Source: Burkholderia pseudomultivorans (GTDB lineage Bacteria > Pseudomonadota > Gammaproteobacteria > Burkholderiales > Burkholderiaceae). From it: 64,000 nucleotides of DNA. The position numbers were made by a program, and so were the translations under genes. The stretch spans positions 4,650,001 through 4,714,000 of the forward strand of contig NZ_CP013378.1 in assembly GCF_001718415.1 (NCBI RefSeq), given 5' to 3'. Below are positions 8,539 to 16,950 of this stretch, in pieces; position 1 is the stretch's first letter; every line of letters begins with the position of its first letter. The notes under the pieces are model-generated. The model made no database searches and was not told where the DNA came from. It saw only the letters and a list, made by a program, of their open reading frames with translations.

Positions 8539-10116
8539 ATGAAGAAGAAACTGATCTGCCTGCTGGTGGCCGGCGCGTTGCCGGGCATCGCGCTGGCCGA
8601 CTCGACATCCGCCGAGATCAAGGCGCTGCAGGCGCAGGTCGCCGCGCTGCAGAAGCAGATGAAGGCCATGCAGGCGCAGCTCGCCGCGCGGCCGGCCGGC
8701 GCGCCGGTCGCGCAAGCCGGCGCGAAGGCCGGCGCCGCACCGGTCGCGGTCGCGGCCGATCCGGGCTCGCCCGACTACGGCAAGGCGCCCGCCGTGCTGA
8801 GCAACGACGACGTCAGCGAAATGAAGCAGCAGATCGCCAACCAGCAGCTGAAGGTCGACTCGCTGACGGACGCGGCCAACACGGGCCCGCTCGCCGGGCT
8901 GTCGGTGACGGGCTACCTCGACCCGACCTACATCTACAACCGCGCGGCCGGCACCTCGTCGTTCCTGTTCGCGAACCACGAGAACGCGTACAACTACTTC
9001 AACAGCACGTTCGGCGACCTCTACCTCGACATCAAGAAGACCTTCGGCGTCGGGCCGATGGCGCCGTCGGCCGAGATCACGCTGATGCCGAACCGCGGCA
9101 ACGGCATCACGCTGCTGCAGAACTCGCGCGGCTCGATCACCGACAACCTGCTGAACACGGCGGTCATCAACGTGCCGATCACCGCCGAGACGACGCTCGT
9201 CGCCGGTTTGATCCCGAGCTTCGGCGGCTACGAGGTGCAGCAGTCGAACCAGATGCTCACGCTCACGCACAACCTGCTGTACGACTTCTCCGATCCGGGC
9301 AGCTACGTCGGCGCGGGCGCGAACTACACGAAGGGCAACTGGGCGTGGAAGTTCTTCCTCGGCAACGAGCAGTACCGCACCTACGGCTCGGTCACGCAGA
9401 CGGGCACCAACGCACTCGGCGATCCGATCACGACCAGCAACAAGGTGCCGACCTTCACCGGTCGCTTGGACTACACGTGGTCGAGCGCGCTCGACATCGG
9501 CGGCTCGTTCAACATCGGCCGGCAGACGCTGCCGAGCGCGATCGACCCGACCACCGGCAACGTATCGTACGGCGTCGGCGGCGCGGCGCCGAACGCCTAC
9601 GGCACGTTCTTCTTCGCGGAAGCCGATGCGACCTACACGCTCGCCGACGTGCAGTACAACGCCGAACTCGACTACGGCCAGCAGCAGCATGCAGCCTACA
9701 ACGGCGGGCTCGCGCAGTGGTACGGCCTGTCGCTGCTCGCGCACCGCAAGTTCAACGCGCCGGTGGTCGGCCGCATGGGCGTGACGCTGCGCTACGATGC
9801 GCTCGTGAACCGCAAGAACGGCGGCGGCGGCGGCGGCATCGCGCTGAACGGCAACGGGATGGATCCGTACAACGGCTTCGGCGTCGATGCGGACTGCCTC
9901 GCGACGTCGAAGGCGAACGGCGGCCTGGGCTTCGACTGCAAGGGCGCGATCCGCCAGGACGTCGCGCTCGACCTGCTGTTCTATCCGACCCAGCAGATCA
10001 CCGTGAAGGTCGAATACCGCCACGACTGGGCGAACAACAAGGTGTTCCTGCGCAACGACGGTTCGTACGGCAAGTCCAACGACCTGCTCGCGACGCAGTT
10101 CATCTATTCGTTCTGA
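8539..10116 (+). CDS. DUF3138 outer-membrane beta-barrel protein, putative polyamine entry channel
   Basis: The 525-aa protein has a signal peptide (MKKKLICLLVAGALPGIALA), then a heptad-rich coiled coil at residues 25-55 (EIKALQAQVAALQKQMKAM) and a second short one near 95-110, then a long region of alternating Gly/aromatic strands ending in Phe (FIYSF), the classic C-terminal signal of an outer-membrane barrel. N-terminal coiled coil plus barrel resembles the phosphate-porin OprP/OprO and DUF3138 families. Its position between the putrescine importer and the putrescine oxidases suggests that it lets polyamines cross the outer membrane. That role is inferred; the fold assignment is better supported. 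A GAC-AAGGAG ribosome site fixes the start. Confidence 0.85.
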   Translation: MKKKLICLLVAGALPGIALADSTSAEIKALQAQVAALQKQMKAMQAQLAARPAGAPVAQAGAKAGAAPVAVAADPGSPDYGKAPAVLSNDDVSEMKQQIANQQLKVDSLTDAANTGPLAGLSVTGYLDPTYIYNRAAGTSSFLFANHENAYNYFNSTFGDLYLDIKKTFGVGPMAPSAEITLMPNRGNGITLLQNSRGSITDNLLNTAVINVPITAETTLVAGLIPSFGGYEVQQSNQMLTLTHNLLYDFSDPGSYVGAGANYTKGNWAWKFFLGNEQYRTYGSVTQTGTNALGDPITTSNKVPTFTGRLDYTWSSALDIGGSFNIGRQTLPSAIDPTTGNVSYGVGGAAPNAYGTFFFAEADATYTLADVQYNAELDYGQQQHAAYNGGLAQWYGLSLLAHRKFNAPVVGRMGVTLRYDALVNRKNGGGGGGIALNGNGMDPYNGFGVDADCLATSKANGGLGFDCKGAIRQDVALDLLFYPTQQITVKVEYRHDWANNKVFLRNDGSYGKSNDLLATQFIYSF

Positions 10117-10126
10117 TGCGGTCCGC

Positions 10127-10159
10127 GCGGGACGCCGTGCCGCGCGCACGGCGTCCCGC
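10127..10159 (+). terminator. Long GC hairpin after the DUF3138 gene
   Basis: A perfect 13-bp stem, GCGGGACGCCGTG (10127-10139) and CACGGCGTCCCGC (10147-10159), with a seven-base loop, soon followed by a weak pyrimidine run (GTTTCT). It could act as a partial terminator between the channel gene and the oxidase genes. Confidence 0.6.
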
Positions 10160-10227
10160 GCCGTTTCTACCGGCCCGGCGGCGATGCGTCGCGCATCGCC
10201 GCCGGCCGCAACGAGGGAGTCGGTTTC

Positions 10228-11532
10228 ATGACGCAGTCTTTCACCCGCCGTGCCGATGCGCTCGCGCGCGACTCGTACTACGAAGCGACGGCCGTGCGGC
10301 CGGCCGCGGACGACCCGGTGCTCGACGACACGATCGACGTCGACGTCTGCGTGATCGGCGCCGGCTTCGCGGGCCTGTCGACGGCGCTCGACTGTCGCGC
10401 GCGCGGGCTGTCGGTCGCCGTGATCGACGCGCATCGTCCCGGCTGGGGCGCGTCGGGACGCAACGGCGGCCAGGCGATCACCGGCTTCGCGAAGGACGAG
10501 GAGATCGAGCGCCAGCTCGGCGCATCCGGCGCACGCGCCGCGTGGTCGCTGTCGCTCGACGGCGTCGCGCTGATCGCCGAGCGCATCGCGCGCTACGGGA
10601 TCGACTGCGACTTCACGCGCGGCTACCTGACGGTCGCGACGAAGCCGCGCCGCATCGACGACCTGCATGCGTGGATGGAAGCCGCGACCACGCGCTGGGG
10701 CCATCCGTCGCTGGCGTGGCTCGAAACCGGCGAGATCCGTGCGCGCATCGCGTCGACGCGCTATCTCGCGGGCGTCTACGATCCGCTGTCGGGCCACCTG
10801 CATCCGCTCAAGTATTGCCTCGGCCTCGCCGACGCCGCGCGCCGCGAAGGCATCGCGCTGTACGCGCACACGCCCGCGCTCGACGTCGTGCGCGGCGCGC
10901 GGCCGGTCGTGCGCACGCCGACCGGCGAAGTGCGCTGCCGCTTCGTCGTGTCGTGCTGCAACGCCGGTCCGGGCGGCATCCTGCCCGCATCGACCGCCGC
11001 GCGCATCGCGCCGATCGCGTCGTACATCATCGCGACCGAGCCGCTCGGCAAGGCGCGCGCAGACGCGCTGATCGCGCAGCGCGAGGCCGTGTGCGACAAC
11101 AACTTCTTCCTCGACTACTTCCGGCTGTCGGCCGACCACCGGATGCTGTTCGGCGGCCGCGCGAACTCGGCGGGCGCGTCGCCCGACACGCTCGCCGACA
11201 CGATCCGCCGGCGCATGGTCGGCGTGTTCCCGCAGCTCGACGACGTGCGCGTCGAGCACGCGTGGGGCGGCTTCGTCGACGTCACGCGCAACCGCGCGCC
11301 GGACTTCGGCGCGCTCGATCCGAACTTCTTCTATGTCCAGGGCTTCAGCGGACACGGCGTCGCGCTGACCGGCATCGCCGGGCGCACGATCGCCGGCGCG
11401 ATCGCGGGCGACACGCGCGCGTTCGACCTGTTCGCGCAACTGCGCCACCGCCGCTTTCCGGGCGGCGACGCGTGGCGGCAGCCCGCGCTCGAACTCGGGA
11501 TGCTGTACCACCGCGTGCGCGAGCTGTTCTGA
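10228..11532 (+). CDS. puuB: FAD-dependent gamma-glutamylputrescine oxidase (PuuB-type), copy 1
   Basis: This 434-aa flavoprotein belongs to the DAO/GlyOx family that includes PuuB. It should oxidise gamma-glutamylputrescine to the aldehyde, releasing ammonia and hydrogen peroxide. The dinucleotide motif VIGAGFAGLSTAL is at about residues 37-49, the GWGASGRNGGQ segment contacts the flavin, and the C-terminal GFSGHGVALTGIAG is the second FAD signature. It is a paralogue of the next gene, 22 bases downstream. Which copy prefers glutamylputrescine cannot be read from sequence; one could act on another glutamylated or free amine. Confidence 0.88.
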   Translation: MTQSFTRRADALARDSYYEATAVRPAADDPVLDDTIDVDVCVIGAGFAGLSTALDCRARGLSVAVIDAHRPGWGASGRNGGQAITGFAKDEEIERQLGASGARAAWSLSLDGVALIAERIARYGIDCDFTRGYLTVATKPRRIDDLHAWMEAATTRWGHPSLAWLETGEIRARIASTRYLAGVYDPLSGHLHPLKYCLGLADAARREGIALYAHTPALDVVRGARPVVRTPTGEVRCRFVVSCCNAGPGGILPASTAARIAPIASYIIATEPLGKARADALIAQREAVCDNNFFLDYFRLSADHRMLFGGRANSAGASPDTLADTIRRRMVGVFPQLDDVRVEHAWGGFVDVTRNRAPDFGALDPNFFYVQGFSGHGVALTGIAGRTIAGAIAGDTRAFDLFAQLRHRRFPGGDAWRQPALELGMLYHRVRELF

Positions 11533-11554
11533 GCCCTTCTTCGCCATCCTTATC

Positions 11555-12856
11555 ATGCAGACATTCGCCAACCAGCCGCACGTCGCGTCGTACTACGCGG
11601 CGACCGCCAACGATACGACCCGCCATGCGCCGCTCGCCGGCGCGACCGATGCCGACGTGTGCGTGATCGGCGCGGGCCTCACCGGCCTGTCCGCCGCGCT
11701 CAATCTCGCCGAGCGCGGCCATTCGGTGACCGTGCTCGAAGCGTCGCGGGTCGGATGGGCCGCGAGCGGCCGCAACGGCGGCCAGCTGATCGGCGGCTTC
11801 GCGTGCGACATCGACACGTTCGCGCAGTTCATGCCGGAAAGCGACGTGAAGCGCATCTGGGACATGGGGCTGGAAACGCTGTCGCTCGTGAAGTCGCGCA
11901 TCGCGAAGCACGACATCGACTGCGCGCTGGTGCCCGGCTACCTGACCGCCGCGAACACCGAGCGCGACGCCGATGCGCTCAGGCGCTGGCGCGACGACGC
12001 CGCGAAGCGCTTCGGCTACGAGCGCTTTCATTTCGTCGAAGCGGAGGATCTCGGCGACTACGTGCAGTCGTCGCGCTATTGCGGCGGCCTGTACGACCCG
12101 GACAGCGGCCACCTGCATCCGCTGAACTACACGCTCGGCCTCGCGCGCGCGGCGACCGACGCCGGCGTGCGGATCCACGAGGACAGCTGCGTGACGCGCG
12201 TGCGCGACGTGTCGGGCGGCCATCTGGTCGAGACGGCGCAGGGCCAGGTGCGCGCCCGTTTCGTCGTGCTTGCGTGCAATACCTATGTCGGCACGCTGTC
12301 GCCCGCGCTGTCGAAGAAGATCATGCCGGTCGGCACCTACGTGATCGCCACCGAGCCGCTCGGCGAAGCGCGCGCCGCCGCGCTGATGCCCGCGCGCGCG
12401 GCGATCTGCGACAGCCGTTTCGTACTCGACTATTTCCGGCCCGCGCCCGACACGCGCGTCGTGTGGGGCGGCAAGGTCAGCTATTCGACGCGCGCGCCGC
12501 GCCGTCTCGCCGAAGCGATGCGCGCGGACATGCTCAAGACGTTCCCGCAGCTCGCGGACGTGAAGATCGACTACGCGTGGGGCGGCTTCGTCGACATCAC
12601 GATGAACCGCGCGCCGCACTTCGGGCGCATCGCGCCGACGCTGTATTTCGCGCAGGGGTTTTCGGGGCACGGCGTGAATACGACCGCGCTGGCGGGCAAG
12701 CTGATCGCCGAGGCGATCGACGGGCAGGCGAGCCGCTTCGACCTGTTCGGCAAGATCCGGCACCGCGACTTCCCCGGCGGTGCGACGCTGCGCACGCCGG
12801 CGCTGGTGCTCGCGATGAGCTGGTATCGGCTGCTCGACGCGTTCGGCGTGCACTGA
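11555..12856 (+). CDS. puuB: FAD-dependent gamma-glutamylputrescine oxidase (PuuB-type), copy 2
   Basis: The 433-aa protein has the same architecture as its upstream neighbour: VIGAGLTGLSAAL near residue 35, GWAASGRNGGQ, a WGGFVDITMNRAPHFG segment and the C-terminal GFSGHGVNTTALAG. The two copies differ at many positions, so this is an old tandem duplication and not a recent repeat. It ends the polyamine cluster and converges on the lipoprotein operon. No aldehyde dehydrogenase (puuC) gene is present in the window, so the aldehyde must be processed by an enzyme encoded elsewhere. Confidence 0.88.
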   Translation: MQTFANQPHVASYYAATANDTTRHAPLAGATDADVCVIGAGLTGLSAALNLAERGHSVTVLEASRVGWAASGRNGGQLIGGFACDIDTFAQFMPESDVKRIWDMGLETLSLVKSRIAKHDIDCALVPGYLTAANTERDADALRRWRDDAAKRFGYERFHFVEAEDLGDYVQSSRYCGGLYDPDSGHLHPLNYTLGLARAATDAGVRIHEDSCVTRVRDVSGGHLVETAQGQVRARFVVLACNTYVGTLSPALSKKIMPVGTYVIATEPLGEARAAALMPARAAICDSRFVLDYFRPAPDTRVVWGGKVSYSTRAPRRLAEAMRADMLKTFPQLADVKIDYAWGGFVDITMNRAPHFGRIAPTLYFAQGFSGHGVNTTALAGKLIAEAIDGQASRFDLFGKIRHRDFPGGATLRTPALVLAMSWYRLLDAFGVH

Positions 12857-12884
12857 ACACCACGCGCGCACGCCGCGTCGATGC

Positions 12885-12912
12885 AAAAACGGCCGCGCAT
12901 GGGCGCGGCCGT
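12885..12912 (-). terminator. Intrinsic terminator of the lipoprotein operon
   Basis: A stem of ten perfect pairs (12889-12898 with 12903-12912, ACGGCCGCGC/GCGCGGCCGT) with loop ATGG. On the minus strand it is followed by five U residues. It lies 64 bases past the stop of the DUF799 gene, and in the opposite direction it may also stop read-through from the oxidase genes. Confidence 0.8.
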
Positions 12913-12975
12913 CGAGCCGGATCGCCGTCTCGCGGCGCGGCGGGCCGGCATGGCCGCCAACCCGGCCGGCGCCCG

Positions 12976-13641
12976 TCAGTCGGTGCCGTACTTCGGCGAA
13001 TGCGGGCCGTACAGCAGGCCGTTGGGCGGCCCCGCCGTCAGCAGCCGGCTGCTCGTGAACGCCGCGACGTCGTGGCTCTGGTCCATCAGCGTATTCGCGA
13101 CCTGCTTGACCGCGGCCGTCACCAGCATGCCGATCAGGCTGCCGCCGCCGTTGTTGCCGCTTTCGTCGCTGGCCGCGCTGGCGCTGCCCTGCCACAGCAC
13201 GTCGCCGGTGCGCAGGTCGACGAGCTTCGCCGAGGCCGACACGACGGTCGCGCTCGCGAGAATCCGGTACACGGTCCCGTACTGCGACACCTTCGAGTAC
13301 AGCGCGGCATCCGCGCCGAAGATCTCGCGCAGCTTGGCGGCCGGCGTTTCCTGGATCTCGGCCGCGTTCGTCAGGCCGTTCTGCTTGAAGGTTTCGTCCA
13401 TCACCGCGACCGGAACGACGTAATAGCCGGACTCGGCGAGCGGCAGCGTCATCTGCGACAGCATCCCGTAGGTCGCGCCGACGTCGGAAGTCTCGTTGAC
13501 GGGCGGCAGCACGAGGATCGAGCGCGGCTGGCTCTTCTTGAACGCCGTGTAGTCGGGTCGCTTGACCGGCTGTGCGCACGCGCTCAACAGCACGGCGATC
13601 GACAGCACGGACATCAGCTTGAATGAAAGAGTCTTGAACAT
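12976..13641 (-). CDS. DUF799 lipoprotein (GNA1162 family)
   Basis: The 221-aa precursor has a lipoprotein signal with lipobox LSAC (Cys21), so it should be lipid-anchored. The rest matches the DUF799/GNA1162 family: SILVLPPVNETSDVGATYG near residue 42 and DVLWQGSASA in the C-terminal half, in a mixed alpha/beta fold. The family has no established biochemical function; the Neisseria member was studied as a surface vaccine antigen. It is the third gene of a CsgG-like/DUF4810/DUF799 set, starting 10 bases after the DUF4810 stop, and ends at a strong terminator. Confidence 0.88.
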   Translation of the reverse strand: MFKTLSFKLMSVLSIAVLLSACAQPVKRPDYTAFKKSQPRSILVLPPVNETSDVGATYGMLSQMTLPLAESGYYVVPVAVMDETFKQNGLTNAAEIQETPAAKLREIFGADAALYSKVSQYGTVYRILASATVVSASAKLVDLRTGDVLWQGSASAASDESGNNGGGSLIGMLVTAAVKQVANTLMDQSHDVAAFTSSRLLTAGPPNGLLYGPHSPKYGTD

Positions 13642-13651
13642 GGCGGGCGCG

Positions 13652-14095
13652 TCACTGTTTGGCGGGGTTCGAATCGGCCGTCTTCTGGCCGGCGATCGTC
13701 TGGCCGGCGGCGCTCCGGGCGGCCGCCTTCGGATCGGCCGGCCGGGGCGCGCCGTCTTTCTTCTTCAGCAGGAAATCCATGTAGGTCGAGGATTCCGGAA
13801 ACAGCTGCTTCTCGGCCTCGAACTCCTGCGCGGCCTGCTGACCGTTGCCGACGCTCGCGTACAGCATCCCGAGATGCGCATGGAACCCCGGCGGTGGCGT
13901 ATGGCCCTTGCCGCGAATGTCCTGCAGCGCCTTTTCGAGCGCGTCGATCTGCTCCTGCGGCGACTTCTGCCCCTTGAAGTATTCGTACACCTGCGGCTGG
14001 TAGCCGCTCCACTGGTAAAGCGGCGGTGTCGAGCTCGCGCAGCCGGCGAGCAGCAGTGCGGCGGCCGTCGCCGGCAGCCAGTTAGCCCGTTTCAT
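13652..14095 (-). CDS. DUF4810 small lipoprotein
   Basis: The 147-aa precursor has a signal peptide ending in lipobox LAGC (Cys19). After it come YQWSGYQPQVYEYFKG and a TPR-like helical repeat (PPPGFHAHLGMLYASVGNG, about residues 67-85), then a low-complexity Ala/Lys/Gln tail from about residue 115. It lies between the CsgG-like and DUF799 genes in the same direction. TPR lipoproteins of this size usually scaffold other envelope proteins, so it may bridge its two neighbours; no direct function is known to me. Confidence 0.87.
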   Translation of the reverse strand: MKRANWLPATAAALLLAGCASSTPPLYQWSGYQPQVYEYFKGQKSPQEQIDALEKALQDIRGKGHTPPPGFHAHLGMLYASVGNGQQAAQEFEAEKQLFPESSTYMDFLLKKKDGAPRPADPKAAARSAAGQTIAGQKTADSNPAKQ

Positions 14096-14165
14096 GGTCT
14101 GTTCTCTTTTTTTGATGTCGTGGTGAATCGTTCGCTCGCGGCGCCGGCCCCGGCGCCCGCAGCGC

Positions 14166-14843
14166 TTATTGCGCGGTCTTCAGCGCGCCGGCGTCGACCT
14201 GCTCGGCGAGATGGTTCACGGCCTCCTGGATCGCGAGGTCGAGCACCTTGCCGTTCAGCGTCGAGTCGTAGCCGGCCGTACCGCCGAAGCCGATCACCTC
14301 GCGGTTCGACAGGCTGAACTCGCCCGCGCCCTGGCTCGAGGCGACGACTTCCGACGTTGTCGTGTCGACGATGTTCAGGTTGACCTTCGCATACGCGACC
14401 TGCGTCTTGCCGCGACCGAGGATGCCGAACAGCTGGTGATCGCCGACGTCCTTGCGGCCGAACTCGGTCACGTCGCCCGTCACCACGTAGTTCGCGCCCT
14501 TCACGGCCTGCGCCTTCTTCATGAAGCCGGCTTCCTGCTTGATCTCGTCGAGGTTCTCGCGGTCGAGCACGTTGAAGCGCCGGCTCTGCTGCAGGCGCGT
14601 GACGAGGATCGTCTTCGCCTGGCCGCCGAGGCGGTCGATGCCGTCCGAGAAAATGCCGCGCATGTAGCTCGAGCGGTTGTCGAACTTGCCGACCGCGATC
14701 GCGACGGGCTTGCCCGCATACGGTTTCTGCGCGCTGCTGACGGCCGGCACGTCGAGCGTGCGCGACGACTCGGTCGCGCAGCCGGACAGCGCCGCGACGA
14801 CGGCCGCCGCGACGACCACGGTGCGTCGTGTCTGAAGGTTCAT
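14166..14843 (-). CDS. CsgG-family outer-membrane lipoprotein
   Basis: The 225-aa precursor has a lipoprotein signal with lipobox LSGC (Cys22). Family features in order are a beta strand VAIAVGKFDNRSSYMRG, a helix followed by LVTRLQQSRRFNVLDRENL, then GANYVVTGDVTEF and KVNLNIVDTTTSEVV. Stretches that would align with the two membrane hairpins of the curli exporter CsgG are present (about 126-150 and 165-190), so a ring-shaped pore is possible. There is no csgA/csgB-like gene nearby. It could instead be an LpoB-like regulator. The ATG at 14843 has an AAGGAGA ribosome site; the upstream frame has no signal-like sequence. Confidence 0.87.
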   Translation of the reverse strand: MNLQTRRTVVVAAAVVAALSGCATESSRTLDVPAVSSAQKPYAGKPVAIAVGKFDNRSSYMRGIFSDGIDRLGGQAKTILVTRLQQSRRFNVLDRENLDEIKQEAGFMKKAQAVKGANYVVTGDVTEFGRKDVGDHQLFGILGRGKTQVAYAKVNLNIVDTTTSEVVASSQGAGEFSLSNREVIGFGGTAGYDSTLNGKVLDLAIQEAVNHLAEQVDAGALKTAQ

Positions 14844-15360
14844 TGCTGGGTCTCCTTGCCTGGAAAGATTGCCCGGAACGGGCGCGCCGGCGCGTGTGCG
14901 AGCCGGCGATCGAAACTGCGGGGGCCGCGCGCATGCGTGCATCGACGCGGCGCGCGTGCGGCCCGATGCGTCGCCAGGCCGGCGACGGCGGGACAGGAAA
15001 GGAAGCCGCGCGCCACGGACGTGTTGCGGCGAAAAGCGGAAAAGCGCCGACGCGGTCGAGATTCGCGCGCGCTGGTCACCCGATTATTCTGATTGCTGCG
15101 CTGTTGATCGCGCATCATGCGGCCCCGTATATCGTTCGGCGCGATGATAGCAAACGCTTTTATCGAGACGGGGAATCCTGATAATAATTAACGGTTTTGA
15201 CGGCATCGACGACGCCGCACCTCGTTTTGCGCAAATATTTCGCCGAGCCTTGCCGGCAGCGGCGCTGCGGAGCATGCGCACGAATTCGCGCTTTGATTCG
15301 ATTGCCGCGCCGACCGGCGCAACGGCCGGCGCCACCCGCACGCCGGCTCGTGCGCGCTCG
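14844..15360. other. Intergenic region between the csgG-like and gor genes
   Basis: No gene is supported in these 517 bases. The left part is GC-rich leader of the lipoprotein operon. Bases 15100-15200 are AT-richer and hold a candidate extended -10 promoter on the minus strand (TGC at 15150-15152, TATCAT at 15144-15149). If used, the operon leader would be about 290 nt. Confidence 0.5.
15144..15152 (-). promoter_or_regulatory. Candidate extended -10 promoter of the lipoprotein operon
   Basis: On the minus strand the sequence reads TGC directly followed by TATCAT, an extended -10 element; no convincing -35 lies upstream. The start point would be near 15137. Confidence 0.35.
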
Positions 15361-16716
15361 TTATTCCGCCACCTTCTGGCGCATCGTCACGAATTCCTCG
15401 GCCGCGGTCGGATGAATGCCGATCGTGTCGTCGAACTGCGCCTTCGTCGCGCCCGCGCGCATCGCGATCGCGATGCCCTGGATGATCTCGCCCGCTTCGC
15501 GGCCGACCATGTGCGCGCCCACCACGCGCTGGCTGTCGCGCGCGACCACCAGTTTCATCAGCGTGCGCTCGTCGCGGCCCGACAGCGTGTGGCGCAGTGC
15601 CCTGAACGACGTGCGGTAGATGTCGACGTCGCCGTGCAGCGCACGGGCGGCCGCCTCGGTCAGGCCGACCGTCGCGACTTCGGGCTGGCTGAACACGGCC
15701 GACGGCACCGCGGCGTGGTCGGCCGCGACGCGCCGCCCGCCGAACAGCGTCGTCGCGAGCAGCCCGGCGTCGCGCGTCGCCACCGGCGTGAGCTGCGGGC
15801 GCGAGGTCACGTCGCCGATCGCGTGGATCGAGTCGACCGACGTCGCCGAATACGCATCGACCGCGATCGCGCCGCGCGCGTCGAGCGCGACGCCCGTCTG
15901 TTCGAGCCCGAGCCCCTCGACGTTCGGCACGCGCCCGGTCGCGTAGAGCACCGCGTCGTACGGCCCGTGTCGCGCATCGCCGACGCGCACGCTCAGCGAG
16001 CCGTCGTCCGCGCGCGCGATCGCGTCGACCGTCGCGCCCGCATGGATCGCGACGCCCTGTTTCGTCATTTCATCGGACAGGAACTGCCGCACGTCGTCGT
16101 CGAAGCCGCGCAGGATCTTCTCGCCGCGATAGAACAGGTCGACCCGGCTGCCGAAGCCGTTGAAGATGCCGGCGAACTCGACCGCGATGTAGCCGCCGCC
16201 GACCACCGCGATGCGCGCCGGCAGCGCGGCGAGCGACAGCGCCTCGCGCGACGTGATCGCGTGTTCGATGCCCGGCCGCGGCGGCAGCGACGGGCGCGAG
16301 CCGGTCGCGATCGCGATGTGGCGCGCGCGGAAGCGGCGCTCGCCGACGGCGACCGTGTGCGCATCGACGAGCGTCGCGCGCCCCTCGTGCATGTCGACGC
16401 CGGACTGCCGCAGCAGGCCGATGTAGATGTCGCTCAGGCGATTGATCTCGCGATCCTTCGCGGCGATCAGCGCGGGCCAGTCGAGCGTGCCGGCGCCGAA
16501 GCGCCAGCCGAAGCCCTTCGCATCGTCGACGTCGTGCGGATAGTGCGACGCGTAGACGAGCAGTTTCTTCGGGATGCAGCCGCGCAGCACGCAGGTGCCG
16601 CCGATCTGCTCCTGTTCCGCAATGCCGACGCGTGCGCCGTATGAAGCCGACATCCGGGCCAGCCGCACGCCGCCCGAGCCGGCCCCGATCACGAACAGGT
16701 CGTAGTCGAAATCCAT
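15361..16716 (-). CDS. gor: Glutathione reductase (class I pyridine nucleotide-disulfide oxidoreductase)
   Basis: This 451-aa homodimeric cytoplasmic flavoenzyme should reduce glutathione disulfide with NADPH. The FAD motif FVIGAGSGGVRLAR is at residues 8-21, the redox disulfide is Cys42/Cys47 in GGTCVLRGCIPKK, and the NADPH motif VVGGGYIAVEFAGIF is near residue 175. The C-terminal HPTAAEE carries the active-site His-Glu pair. The GCIPKK form and the length match bacterial Gor rather than mercuric reductase or lipoamide dehydrogenase. It appears to be transcribed alone; the gene upstream has its own terminator. Confidence 0.92.
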   Translation of the reverse strand: MDFDYDLFVIGAGSGGVRLARMSASYGARVGIAEQEQIGGTCVLRGCIPKKLLVYASHYPHDVDDAKGFGWRFGAGTLDWPALIAAKDREINRLSDIYIGLLRQSGVDMHEGRATLVDAHTVAVGERRFRARHIAIATGSRPSLPPRPGIEHAITSREALSLAALPARIAVVGGGYIAVEFAGIFNGFGSRVDLFYRGEKILRGFDDDVRQFLSDEMTKQGVAIHAGATVDAIARADDGSLSVRVGDARHGPYDAVLYATGRVPNVEGLGLEQTGVALDARGAIAVDAYSATSVDSIHAIGDVTSRPQLTPVATRDAGLLATTLFGGRRVAADHAAVPSAVFSQPEVATVGLTEAAARALHGDVDIYRTSFRALRHTLSGRDERTLMKLVVARDSQRVVGAHMVGREAGEIIQGIAIAMRAGATKAQFDDTIGIHPTAAEEFVTMRQKVAE

Positions 16717-16792
16717 CGCATGCCCTCATCGCAGTTCGGATGACGGCACGATAGCAAGATTCGGGATTTCGTGCGGCGCGCCGCGCGCGCCA

Positions 16793-16824
16793 TAAAAAAC
16801 GGCGAGAGACGTCGCCTCTCGCCG
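16793..16824 (-). terminator. Intrinsic terminator of the 75-aa protein gene
   Basis: A perfect 9-bp stem (16800-16808 with 16816-16824, CGGCGAGAG/CTCTCGCCG), loop of seven, followed on the minus strand by six U residues. It lies between the small gene at 16951-17178 and gor, so the small gene is probably monocistronic. Confidence 0.8.
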
Positions 16825-16950
16825 GTCAATCCGACTGCCGGGTGTGTCATGCGTCACCGATCGACCGCATGCCCGACCCGCCGGTTGCGCGGCACCGCTC
16901 CGCCCGGCCGCGCGAAGGGCGCGCACGGGCCGGAGCGGCCGCCATGCTCG

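Noticed and set aside
8170..11571. Very long open frame (over 1100 codons) on the minus strand opposite the porin-like and oxidase genes
   Set aside because: It has Arg/Ala/Val-rich low-complexity composition, no domain, and runs antisense to clear genes. High G+C suppresses stop codons in this frame.
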